Below, in pieces: positions 1 through 10,959 of a DNA stretch of 64,000 bases. Source of the DNA: Pseudorasbora parva. Its lineage: Eukaryota > Chordata > Actinopteri > Cypriniformes > Gobionidae. Where the stretch lies: NCBI RefSeq assembly GCF_024679245.1, contig NC_090172.1:46855676-46919675 (forward strand), written 5' to 3'. The notes under the pieces were generated by a model. The model did no database searches. It was not told the DNA's origin and saw only the letters and a list, made by a program, of their open reading frames with translations. The translations under genes were made by a program, and so were the position numbers. How positions within the stretch are numbered: the stretch's first letter is position 1; every line of letters starts with the position of its first letter.

Positions 1-421
1 AGTAGTGTAGTAGTGAATGTTTAATGAGCAGTAGGATAATCTCACTTTTTTTTGTTATGAGAATCATTTTCATCAGCACAGTCACGCAGAGCTAGCCTGG
101 CTCCACCCTCCTACGTACGTCTGTTCAGTTTTCATTTTCCTTCAGCACTCTATCTGGGATTGTGGTATATTCTCTGGTTTTCTCCAATCAAATTTTAACC
201 GGTCCAATCAGTGAACAAAGGGAGTGGCTGAGAACGATGACGTTGATGTTGTGCACTAACGTCTATGGATTGAGGTGACATATGTCACGACCAAACATTA
301 GCGACTGGTCATGGCAGATCCAATAGTTTTAACACTTGTCAATGGAGAGGGCCAGACTCTCTGTACAAATCAAATCAAATCACCTTTATTTATAAAGCGC
401 TTTTTACAAGTCCAATTGTTC
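1..421. other. Non-coding flank with a fish interspersed-repeat fragment
   Basis: No coding exon is visible on either strand. Around 366-410 there is an ATCAAATCA-rich stretch followed by a TTTATTTATAAAGCGCTTT-like run, a sequence met in many fish interspersed repeats. Later exons of the acetyltransferase gene (minus strand) would be expected on this side but none can be recognised before the window edge. Confidence 0.4.
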
Positions 422-425
422 TTAA

Positions 426-1781
426 AGGGCTAGTTCACCCTGAAATGAAATTAAAGCCATCTTTTACTCACCCTGCTGTTGATTAAATGCCCTATGTCCT
501 CCTATCTCTTTTGGACTTCAAAAGCAGAAATTTTAAAAATAGTCCTTCACGCGCTCCTTCCTATAATGGCAGTGGATAGCGACCAGGTTCACATTACAAA
601 AATTACACAAATGTATGACACAATGATACAGTGAGACGCACGCCATATATGGAAAACGTCCATATATATATATATGCCAAAACCAAGGCATATAAGGTTT
701 TGTGAGAAATAAACTAGTATTCAGTCAAAACACTGAGCTCAGCGTTACTCTGTGCGCATTCCTGTAATGACTAGTATGAACCGTCAGCAGGCGCGGCGCT
801 CATGCTCAGACTGTTGACATAAAAACACAGATAAACACACACATTTCGAGAAATCAGAAAAAAATGTGACTCGTCTTTTCTATAAGGTATATGATAATAA
901 TCGAGCGTAAGCGTCAATTCTGGAGGGCTAGGTAGTCAAGACGCTGCTAACATCAGCTGTTTCTGGTCAGCTGAGATGCATCAGCTGTTTTGCATCAGTG
1001 CATCAGCTGTTCACACTCCCCTTGCTGCTAATGGCCATGATATAAACAGCGCGCATCTTCAAACAGATTCAGTTCGCTCCTAAACTGCTGTTGCTAGCTC
1101 TTTGCTGCCCACCACCTCCCCAGCTCCTCCATGTCGTGTATAACGTGGCATTTTACTTTGTCATCATTGCTGCTCTGTTCATAGGGGGAATAGTTCAGCT
1201 CTCACAGCCCTAAACTGTGCGAGTGTTCCCTAATGCTGCTGCTGTCAGAGGACTCCCTGAACAGAACCCTACCGCCAAAACATTCAATTCAGAATTATCA
1301 ACTTGAATTGCAATTTATTAAAAAATTCCTAAATCGTTTTTATTTTGTTCTTGACTTAATAGACCTGACAGAAATAATACAATACTAATAATAAAAACTC
1401 CTGAAGTGAATATTGTGTACCGGTTGTCATGACAACCAAGCGCATGCTGACAGTTTGTAGTCATTACAGGAACGTGCAAAGAGTAACGGCTGAGCTCAGT
1501 GTTTTGACTGAATAATAGTTTATTTCTCGCAAAACCTTATCCTGGACACTTTCCATATATGGCGTGCGTCTCTGTATCATTGTGTCATACATTTGTGTAA
1601 TTTTTGTAATGTTAACCTGTTTGCTATCCACTGCCATTATAGGAAGGAGCGCGCGCAGGACTATTTTTTTTTTAAATTTCTGCTTTTGAGGTTGAAAAGG
1701 GATAGAAGGACATAGGACATTGAATCAACCGCAAGGTGAGTATAATATGGCTTTAATTTCATTTCAGGGTGAACTATCCCT
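426..1781. mobile_element. 1.36-kb foldback DNA element with TTAA target duplication (piggyBac-like, non-autonomous)
   Basis: The ends are near-perfect inverted repeats: AGGGCTAGTTCACCCTGAAA at 426 and its complement ending at 1781. Each is bounded by TTAA (422-425 and 1782-1785), the target duplication of piggyBac-type elements. The inverted arms are about 350 bp each; for instance the segment near 715-780 is mirrored at about 1440-1518. About 630 bp of unique sequence separates them, including three short CATCAGCTGTT repeats near 950-1010. No transposase is present, so the element is non-autonomous. Confidence 0.8.
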
Positions 1782-1785
1782 TTAA

Positions 1786-2440
1786 GCTGCTTCACAGTGT
1801 TCCCAGCCACTCTGGTGAAAACGGTGATATTATCCAGCTAATTTCATTTTCATATCTTATCAATGCGGGCAGATCGGTAATATAGTTGATATTTAGGTGT
1901 CCCCATCTGAGCAAGCAAAAAGCCAAAGGCAAAGGTGACAAGGAACCAAAACTGGAGATAAAAACTTGGGGAGAAACCAGGCTCAGTCAGGGTGCCAGTT
2001 CTTCTCTGGTTGATGAACATACAGTGTATGATTATAATTCTGGCAACATTGTATGCAATGTACGAGAGTGTGGTAGAACCAGGCTAACATAGAGGCAAAG
2101 CACAACGAAAACAATGTTTTACTGAGAAAATAATGCTGCTTTGTTTTGTAACCACTAGAGAGCACTAAAGGAACATTGTGTACCTTTAAAAAAAACTTGA
2201 ATATTATGTTATGGTTTCAGGAGAAAGTTTTCAGCCTTTCGAGTTATAATTATCAACTTGTGGTCAACTAAACATAGAAACTTAAAGGTATATTATGATA
2301 TTAAATGTTTATCATATCACACCAAAATGCAATAATGGAATTACGTGGGGATGAATAAATAACTTTGGCTAAACTATTCCTTTGAAGGAATGAGGCTGGA
2401 ACATGCACAGCAAAATATCCCTTCATATCCGCTTCCTTAC
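1786..2440. other. Non-coding, intron of the acetyltransferase gene
   Basis: Lies downstream of the splice donor of the acetyltransferase exon on the minus strand, so it is intronic. I see no coding exon or complete repeat. Confidence 0.4.
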
Positions 2441-2656
2441 CACTTTGCCTTGCTTGCGAGCCAAAATGACAGTGCGGTTGCTCTCTTGCAGCCAGGCCTG
2501 ATAGCGGGAGGGAAGATAGTCCAGGCCACCATAGATATCCTTGCTCATGGCCATGATGTCATCAAAGTCCTCTTCTGTCGCCACTGTAAACTGCAGGCCA
2601 GTCTGAGGAGGGGCCTCGGGGAGCTGAGAGCAAGGCAGGCTGTTTTCAATCTTCAT
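2441..2656 (-). CDS. hisat: Histidine N-acetyltransferase / NAT16-like, first coding exon (gene continues off the left edge)
   Basis: This exon encodes the first 72 residues of a GNAT-fold N-acetyltransferase of the NAT16 family. In fish this family includes histidine N-acetyltransferase, which makes N-acetylhistidine from acetyl-CoA and histidine (family knowledge). The sequence shows FTVATEEDFDDIMAMS, then DIYGGLDYLPSRY and NRTVILARKQGKV, which match the N-terminus of NAT16. I start at the ATG at 2656 (MKIENSLP...). An in-frame upstream ATG exists, but a splice acceptor (TCTATAG) lies between the two, so the upstream one is probably intronic. The exon ends in phase 0 at a GTAAGG donor just below 2441. 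The acetyl-CoA-binding part must lie in later exons; none are recognisable between 1 and 2440. Confidence 0.85.
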
Positions 2657-5600
2657 CCTTAGAGCTATAGACACATCATGGAAAGAGATTTACAGATTTC
2701 AGCTTGAGCATGATACTATGATCTGTGACCCCAAAAGAGGTTCAATGTGACATTTTCCCTTCAATATATTGTCCCTGTGCAAATTTTATTTCCTGCATTT
2801 TACATTTCAAGGATGTCAAAATTGAACTTTACCAAAAACAACCATGTGAGGGTCCTTATCAGCTCAGTACAGTACAAGGTTTGTGCTTCATGTCGCAGTG
2901 TTTATCTTCCAATGCCAACACACCAGCAGGTTGGCATCAATAGTGGCAACTTGTAACCGTGCCCAAATGCGAGACAGCCGCCCCTCAGCCAACGCACATA
3001 CACAGACATGTCCACCTCCTATTGCCAGAACCCTTAATCCTTTTTTTAATTCTCACTGAGCAGCATTGCCCTGGTTCCCAGTGGAGAATAAACATTTTTT
3101 GAAAGGACTTGGGGAAATAATGGTGCGAGACGTCCAGGGGAAGGTGGAGCGGATGGGTAGGCAGATGTGTGCAGGCACGCATATATGGGTAGTGAGTGTG
3201 GGGAATTGAAAGGCAGAAAATCGGTGCAGTGGAAGCCACGCTGTGAACAAGTCACAGAGCAAACATTGTTTGCACCCCCTTGGGCCCTTACCAGTTGAGA
3301 AAGCCCTGGTACTTTTCCATTGATGCACTACTGTAATGGGAAAACCCTTCATGTCCGAAAGCTTATTTGGGTTTGGCAAACATATATTGGGCAGCACTTT
3401 GTGATGCTGTGACAAAAACTATTCATTCATGGTTCAATTGCCAATTGCTATGCAATATTCGATTTCCAAATTTCCATGTGACTGTCTCAGTCTTTCATTT
3501 GCCCTTCAGTTTGTAATGGGATAGTTCACTTACCGGTAAACTAAACAGATATTTCCATTGGGCCGAATCAATGTGTTTCCCTAGATTCCCTAACCTAACT
3601 CATGCTCGGTCTATGTCTGGTAACCCTTATTAACCTCAAATTAATTTATCTCTGAAAATAAGAGAACAAAATATCAAAGCACCAATTAGCGAATTCCATC
3701 AGGTTAGTGGAATCTGTGTGGCTGCATAACGGTCCGTTAATGAGTTCGAAACAATTGTGATTTTAATTTTATTATTTCGGTTTTTTGAAGATGCGTGAAA
3801 ATATACATGAAACTTAACTTCTCGATGGACTTCTGAACTAATTGTGTTAATTAGTGTCTGTGAACATGTAGATATTGTGCAATGAGATATTGTACATCTT
3901 TCAATGAGAAGTGTTATATAATTGCAAAAAAGCCCTTCTCTGCTGTTATATCATAGGGCTTGTCATCTCTCCGTGGGATAGACTTTAAAGTTGCCTCAGG
4001 CGGAGTTATTACAATTACATCACATTGAAGGAGAGGACATCAAGAAGCAAAAATGCTTTAAACATGCTTGGGGTAAAACATAAAGTATGAAAACAATAAA
4101 TGTCACGAAAACATTACCATTTGCCAAGAAAACAACCACATTGTTGAGTAGATCATGAGGACCCGGGTGAGGAAGACTAAATGGTCAACATATAAAGCTT
4201 TCTGTATGTTTTACAACTGACTGCTCCATACTGTACTCTGACTGCGTGGATAACAACACTTCTTCAGAGACAACTTGCCTTCAGTCTTTCATGCCTTTAT
4301 CCAAAATTATTTACATTGTATTCAGAGTATATGTTTTATCAATTCATGCATTTCTTGGGAACCATGACATTGATTTTGCTACCAGCAGCACTGTGTGAGA
4401 AGTTTCTGGTCTGGTAATGTCAGTTTCAAACATTGCAAGGAGTGATCCGTGATCAGATAGCAAAGTCCTTAACCCTGGTTATTCCAAGTGCATGATCTTT
4501 TTTAATAAATGTACTGTGAATTGTTTTGAATAAGTGTCTGTAAGGGCTACTTACTTTTAAATTAACACAACTAACCCAAGAAACCCCTGCTCTCACTTTC
4601 TATTCAAGCTGTGATATTGCTATGGTCAAATGGACTCTTATGAGTTTACTGCACACTACACAGTTGTATATATGCATGCACCTATACAACATTTAACAAA
4701 GACAATGATTTGATGCATAATAGTAAGATGTAGTGTCTGATCTGACCAACAGTATGGCACTGCCAAATAATAGGCTTCTGTGAGCTTCAGGTTCAGTTTC
4801 ATTGAGATCGTTGTACCCATTATAGACTTAAGTTTATGTACCTTTGTCATTTTTAACGAGTCAGGCAAACATGTTAAAACTGAAATAGAAAAGAAAGCTT
4901 AAAATGGTCCGAAGTCCTTAATATCTTAAAAAAGAACATACCAAATACCTTAAAAAAGAACATACCAAAATGTATTTGAAATAAATTAACTGCTAAGTGC
5001 TAATGCTAAGTATACTACAAATATATTTATGTACTTAATATAATATAAATGCTTGTACTGCTGGTATACTTAAAGTCTGCTAAACTGGAACAACTAATAA
5101 TTTCGTACTTAATGCACTATAGTTTTCTGGAAATATTGCTGAGGTCCAAAAAAATATATATTTGATTGTGCTAATGTGAAATTATTGCAAGTATACTTTA
5201 TAGATACACTTTAAATATCTTGCATTTAAAAACTGATATTATACAGTAAACACAGTATCCTTACTAATAGTTATATTAAAACACATTTTAGGCTTAATAT
5301 TAAGAAATGTCCATTGTGCAATAAAGAAGTACTCCAAATACATTTTAATTATGTTTATATCAGTAAGTCTCAAGCGATAGGTCAGTTAATGTTAATGGAT
5401 TTGTGGTATATTTAGAATGATATAGACATATTTTAAATAAATCTTGGTATATGTTTTTTTCACTAGGGTAGGTTTTGCATTTCAACAGCATTTGAATAAA
5501 ACACATCAATCATAGCATAAAAAAATTACAAAAACAGAGGTCAGATGTGTCTGTCTATTAGCCAGAGTTTTGTTTTCATACAAAAAAATGTAAATGAACT

Positions 5601-6540
5601 GGGGGAAAGTTAGGGAGGAAATGTTAGATGTTAATGTAATTTTTTAAAAAGTATATAAATATATATATATATAAGGAAGTTAGCATACAGAGAAGGTCAT
5701 AAGGACATAAATGAAAGTGTAATCTAAGAAACATACAGCATGTTTCTTGTGGCACATTTACATAATCTAAACAAATACAATCCTATTCAAATAAATAGGT
5801 TTACCAGCCCTTTGCCTTTGCATAGTTTCTTCTGAACATCATACATGATGTAAATAAACAAATATTATAATGGTAAATAATTATGGACTTGATAAACCAT
5901 TCATCATTCATTCTCATACATCATATAAGATAGCGATTAATTAATGTAATCTCTTCTGTCCATTGAATTCCTATCTTATTCTATGTCCTCTCCCCCTTCT
6001 GTTTCACTGTCTCAGTCTATCATTATCTAGAGGACAAAACATTGCATTCTGTAGTTTCCCCTCCCATCTATTTGTTTATATAAATTCATTAGAACAGATT
6101 ATGGGACCAAAGAGGATAACCTTGAAAATAAAATAATGTCCCTTTCATAACATTTCAAATTCCTGCAATACAATTCAGTAAGAAAAAACATGTAATATAT
6201 AGGTTTAGAAATTAATCAGTGTTCAATGTGAATCCATTAAAGCAAGATGTACTTGAGATATGTCCTATTAAATAAGTTATTTTGCGATGCTTTCATGTTT
6301 TACATTTTTTTAAATCTTTTTTTAATGCAGTGTCATGTTGGTGTCTCATGTCAGCATAAAGGCAAATTGACATTTAAACTGTCAATAACTTATTATGGAG
6401 CACACATTTAGGTCAGTGGCAAGTTCTGTCCTGTCACATGGTGAACACGATAACAAAGTGGAGTCAACACAGCAACCTCTGTACGAATATATGAAAATAA
6501 AGAGGCATGACAGGACCCTAGATTCAGAGAATATAATTTA
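2657..6540. other. AT-rich non-coding DNA, probable 5' intron of the acetyltransferase gene
   Basis: No convincing exon on either strand. The interval is strongly AT-rich from about 4560, with a short (TA)n tract near 5655-5675. The short open frames do not have coding character. If the 5' UTR exon proposed near 8.5 kb is correct, the whole interval is intron. Confidence 0.35.
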
Positions 6541-6545
6541 CCAGA

Positions 6546-7143
6546 ATAGTTGCACCCAAAACAAAAATTGTCACAGATTATTCTCCCTCATGTCGTTCCT
6601 TGTATTCTTTTGTTCTGTGGAGTACAAAAGGAGTAATTCAAAAGAATTTTCAGGTTTTTATACAATGCCAGCTTATAGTAACCAGATAGTGTCAAACTCC
6701 AAAAAATAACTAAAAAACAAGTTATTACTCATGTGCTACATTCAGAGCCATTTGCGTTATTTGTGCATGGAACAGGACACAATTTTGGATTGTACTCCTT
6801 AAATCTCATTCTCCGTCCTGCATCTTTAAACTGCCGCATTACATATGCAAAACAACTGTTTTTTTACTTCAAACTTGGTGCGACAAGCCAAGGTTAGGGT
6901 TAGAGGTCACCACACATAAAGCTATCATATGACACAAGACATATGACCTATTTTTATGGTATGGTTTTGTCCTTTTTTGGAGTATGAAACTATAAATGGT
7001 TGGCGAACACCTTTAATAAATTCATTAATTAATTAATGCATTCCATGGAGAAAAAATAACAATACAACATCATAGACTTGGAACAACATGAGGGTGAGTA
7101 AAGAATGACAGAATTTTCATTTGTGGGTGAATTATCACTTTAT
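6546..7143. repeat. Degenerate foldback repeat of the common 'ACCCAAAA...GGGTGA' fish family
   Basis: The left end reads AGTTGCACCCAAAACAAAAA and then CTCCCTCATGTCGTTCC. The right end is the approximate reverse complement (GGAACAACATGAGGGTGAGT ... GGGTGAATTATCACTTT). This is the abundant cyprinid-type foldback family whose intact copies are flanked by TTAA. The copy is eroded and its centre has diverged. Confidence 0.6.
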
Positions 7144-8468
7144 TCTCTTGACAGCATTATAATGAACAAAAACAACTTGCATGCTTGACACATTATTCTT
7201 GACAGATAAAAATGTGTTCAGTCAAATTAAGACCATCAGGACCACATATCTCTCTTTAGAGGCACTGAAGTGTGTGTATGGATTTGATTTAAAATATGCG
7301 TATTAAATGCTGTATCGCAACAACAACAAAAAAGTAGCATCATAAAATGGGCCACGCATGACACTGGTATATGCCTTGCACCACTGCAGCAGATTGCCTG
7401 CACACCATGTCCATTAATATTAGGGCATGCCATATGTCTCTCCTACTTCTCGCGGTTATGTCATGTACACTGGAGGTATGGTGCGTCAGCATGGGCATTC
7501 ACGTGCCAGTGGAAAATAACTATGATATGAGCCTGCCGACTTCACACCAGCAAGAACTACAAAACACGAACAGAAGGATAAGCAAATTGCATCGGTTAAT
7601 CAAAAATCAAGAATCGGCCAACATTTGATTTAGAATTCTTAAAAACAAGTCAGTTATTAACATTTAACATTTCTATAATAGTATATAAATACGACAGCTA
7701 TATAATGATATATTTAACGATTGGTGCATTCAGCATCTTTAAAGTCAAAGTCGTTACGTGTTCTCAGCATCATTGCAATTCGACCCCTATTGATTCGCCC
7801 CGCCCCCACTCGAACACAAATTAAAGCAATGATCTAACACAAGATCTTGCTAATAGAGCTGGCTCTAATTGTGCAATACATGCCGTATATGCATTCATAC
7901 AATGTTTAGTTTGAGTTTAAAATAAATCGCCAGTAAATTCTAATAAATAAAAAATATGCATTTTTGTGCATTAGCCAAACGGTTTGACATGTCAAGCGGG
8001 GGAGGCAATAGACAGGAATCTCTATCCTCTAATTACGAAGCCGTTGCATAGTAACTATTATAACTGGGTTATTCGATGACAAATTCCATTTTCCATAAAT
8101 GCCGCACCGGTATCCGGCACAGATTGAAAAACGTCGCACGCACAGAGACCAAACGAAAATGGGCTACTCGACATGAATGCCAACATATAACAAAACCTAT
8201 AGGGGGGCAGGGGGCGGGGGTTCCGGCGAATTCTTTACATTTCATTCATTGCCTTATCGGCTCTAAAGGTATAAATTTGGGCCGTGCAAAATGGCCGTGA
8301 AACATGAAAAAGGGTGAGAAGGACAATAAAGCAGATGCGTGATGTTCATGTCAATTTGAAGACGTGAAAATCCAAGTACAATGATTGTTCGACCGCGTCG
8401 AGCCTTACCATGCATAGGCTGCACGAGCAAAATCCTTTCTAGCGGACACAGTGGTCAATTTCACTTAC
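7144..8468. other. Non-coding DNA with CpG-containing stretches, possible upstream/promoter region
   Basis: No recognised gene. CpG density rises around 7740-7820 and 8040-8420, with GC-box-like cccgccccc near 7800. This could be regulatory sequence, since a minus-strand splice donor lies just beyond it at about 8470. An 85-codon open frame at 7371-7628 is discussed under findings. Confidence 0.3.
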
Positions 8469-8469
8469 C

Positions 8470-8600
8470 TCTAAGTCGTGCGTCGGACCCGTGAAGAATG
8501 CAGAGGTCAGGTTGACAGATGCTGAATAGATGTAAGCTTTCGTAGCACTGCGGTTAGATTAAAGGCAGAATTTTTAGGTAATGCCGGTTCAGACTTACAA
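8470..8600 (-). other. Possible non-coding 5' exon of the acetyltransferase gene
   Basis: On the minus strand a strong donor (AGAG followed by GTAAGTG) closes a GC-richer stretch at about 8470. An acceptor precedes the acetyltransferase start codon at about 2667. Joining the two would give a 5' UTR exon and a 5.8-kb intron. There is no coding evidence for this exon and its start is unknown. Confidence 0.25.
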
Positions 8601-8718
8601 TATATGAGGTATGAGGTCACTGTGAAGCCCCTCCCAGAATTGCCATCCCCATCCCATCCCCCAGTGAGGAGAAGAGAGGTATGCCAACCCCCTAAACCAT
8701 CACCCAATCATGATCGAC

Positions 8719-8822
<104 letters not shown>

Positions 8823-9509
8823 TCACTCCCAATGCGTCCGAACACTGTGAGTGCTATTCTGTTGACTCAGTGCATGCTTTGCTCCCCTTGGTTTTTGCAA
8901 CTTAAATAGATACTGTACATACACAGCTGAATTTGAGTAAATGTGCTTTGCATTTACAAAAGCGATGGTGCACAGGTGTTCACATAAACATCAAAATTGG
9001 TGACCTTTTTTCAGGCCAAGGACTCCTTAGGCAGAGCGAAAGAACCATTTATATTTTAGTATACATAGAATATTACATAATGTATAAAAGGGGTGTATTT
9101 ACATATACAGTGGGTATGGAAAGTATTCAGACCCCTTACATTTGTCACTCTTTGTTATATTGCAGCCATTTGCTAAAATCATTTAAGTTTTTTTTTCTCA
9201 TTAATGTACACACAGCACCCCATATGGACAGAAAAACACAGAACTGTTGACATTTTTGCAGACTTACTAATCTGAGTACCTAGACTATTTGCTCAGTATT
9301 TAGTAGAAGCACCCTTTTGATCTAATACAGCCATGAGCAGTGGTGTAGCTTTGTTTTAAAAAAGTGGGTATAGGACATGTGTGTATTGGGGGATTAAGAT
9401 GTTCAGAAATTAATTTATTATTATAAACCTCATGTTTAATTCTTGCATCTATACCGAATATCATCAGTAGTTGTATATGAAGAGCAGGGACAGTTTTTTT
9501 TTCCACACC

Positions 9510-9932
9510 TGGATTTGGGGATCCATGCCATTCCTCCTTGCAGATCCTCTCCAGTTCTGTCAGGTTGGCCACTCTGCCATAAAGCCCCGACTGGTGGAGG
9601 GCTGCAGTGATGGTTGGCTTTCTACAACTTTCTTGCATCTCCCGAATGCATCTCTGGAGCTCTGTCACAGTAATCTTTGGATTCTCCTTTACCTCTCTCA
9701 CCAAGGCTCTTCTCCCCTGATAGCTCAGTTTGGCTTGACGGCCAGCTCTAGGAAGGGTTCTGGTCATCCCAAACATCTTCCATTTAAGGATTATGGAGGT
9801 CACTGTGCTCTTAGGAACCTGTGCAGCAGAACTGTTTTTGTAACCATGGCCAGATCTGTGCCTTGCCACAATTCTGTCTCTGAGCTCTTCAGGCAGTTCC
9901 TTTGACCTCATGATTCTCATTTGCTCTGACAT
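9510..9932 (-). pseudogene. Tc1 transposase relic, catalytic core deleted
   Basis: The minus-strand frame starting at 9932 encodes the N-terminal DNA-binding region of a Tc1 transposase (SKELPEELRDRIVARHRSG, then a second helix-turn-helix with GRQAKLSYQGRRALVREVKE). It reaches about residue 120 and jumps straight to the extreme C-terminus (NLTELERICKEEW). All three DDE residues of the catalytic domain are missing. The open frame continues to 9300 through unrelated sequence. It cannot encode an active transposase, but the DNA-binding half remains open. Confidence 0.8.
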
Positions 9933-10189
9933 GCACTGTGAGCTGTAAGGTCTTATATAGACAGGTGTGTGGCTTTCCTAAGTCTAATCAGTATAATCAA
10001 ATACAGCTGGACTCAAATGAAGTTGTAGAACCATCTCAATGATGATCAGAAGAAATTAACAGCGCCTGAGTTAAATATATAAGCAAAGGGTCTTAATACT
10101 TAGGATTCATTAACTGAATACTTACAGTTTTTCTTTTTTTTAATAAATCTGCACAAATGTCAACAATTTTGTGTTTTTCTGTCAAAATA

Positions 10190-10809
10190 CACTCTTAGAA
10201 GATAAGGTTCTATATAGAACCATAAAAGGTTCTGTCGGCGCTACGTATTTGGAACCCCTAAAAGGTTCACTGCAAAAAATGCTTTTCATACTTTGTATTT
10301 TTGTCTTGTTTCTAGTCAAAACATCTAAAAATTCTTAAAACAAGAAGTATTTACTAGACAAGCAAAATTAATGGTCTTGTTCTGAGGAAAAAATAACTCA
10401 AAATAATCTACCAGTGGGGTAATTAAAATAATCTTAAAACAACATTATTTTACCCCATTGGCAAATTATTTAGCTTATTTTAAGCAAAAACTCTCTTCAT
10501 TTTGAGTTTTTTTTTCCCAAAACAAGAAAATAAGGTTTACTTGTCTAGTAATGTTTCTTAATGTAAGAACATTTAGATATTTAGACTAGAAACAAGACAA
10601 AAATACTAAATACTTTTTTTTTTTTTTTTTTTTTTTGCAGTGTTCTATATAGAACCATTTTCAAGTGCTCAATTCCAAATAACCTTTTATGCTAAAACTG
10701 TTCTATAATAACAAGAAAGAACCCTTTTGGCTCTTAAAAAGGGTTCTATATAGAACCTTTTATGGGTTTCAAATACATAGCACAGATAGAACCTTTACTT
10801 CTAAGAGTG
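10190..10809. mobile_element. TA-flanked foldback element (CACTCTTAGAA termini)
   Basis: The termini CACTCTTAGAAG and CTTCTAAGAGTG are inverted repeats, with TA at 10188-10189 and 10810-10811. The inner sequence contains repeated GGTTCTATATAGAACC-type palindromes near both ends. It lies inside the right inverted repeat of the Tc1 element and contains another element at 10268-10642. Non-autonomous, no coding sequence. Confidence 0.85.
10268..10642. mobile_element. Foldback element with CACTGCAAAAAA termini
   Basis: Starts CACTGCAAAAAATGC and ends with a T-run followed by GCAGTG. The arms are inverted (TTTTTGTCTTGTTTCTAGTC near 10300 is mirrored by GACTAGAAACAAGACAAAAA near 10583). It interrupts a GGTTCTATATAG motif of the surrounding element, giving a third level of nesting. 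No coding sequence. Confidence 0.85.
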
Positions 10810-10826
10810 TAGGGTGCTGTGTGTAC

Positions 10827-10828
<2 letters not shown>

Positions 10829-10886
<58 letters not shown>
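10829..10886. repeat. (TA)n microsatellite
   Basis: Nearly pure TA dinucleotide at the broken right end of the Tc1 element. Confidence 0.95.
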
Positions 10887-10891
<5 letters not shown>

Positions 10892-10959
10892 CTCATATTA
10901 TTATATATATGTTCTTGCTTGCAATGAGATTTACATTTTTTGTGTGTGCAAAAATGCAG

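Larger units (their letters stand above)
9108..10829 (-). mobile_element. Tc1/mariner element (internally deleted, nested insertions)
   Basis: Begins after TA at 9106-9107 with CAGTGGGTATGGAAAGTATT, the terminal inverted repeat of a very common fish Tc1 family. The complementary right arm begins near 10110 (GTCAACAATTTTGTGTTTTT), is split by a second transposon at 10190-10809, and resumes as GGGTGCTGTGTGTACATTA up to 10829. There the inverted repeat stops and a (TA)n tract follows, so the outermost right end is lost. The transposase inside is a relic. Confidence 0.85.

Noticed and set aside
2390..2662. 90-codon plus-strand frame over the acetyltransferase exon
   Set aside because: Antisense of the real exon.
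9471..9905. 144-codon plus-strand frame in the Tc1 relic
   Set aside because: Antisense of the transposase remnant.
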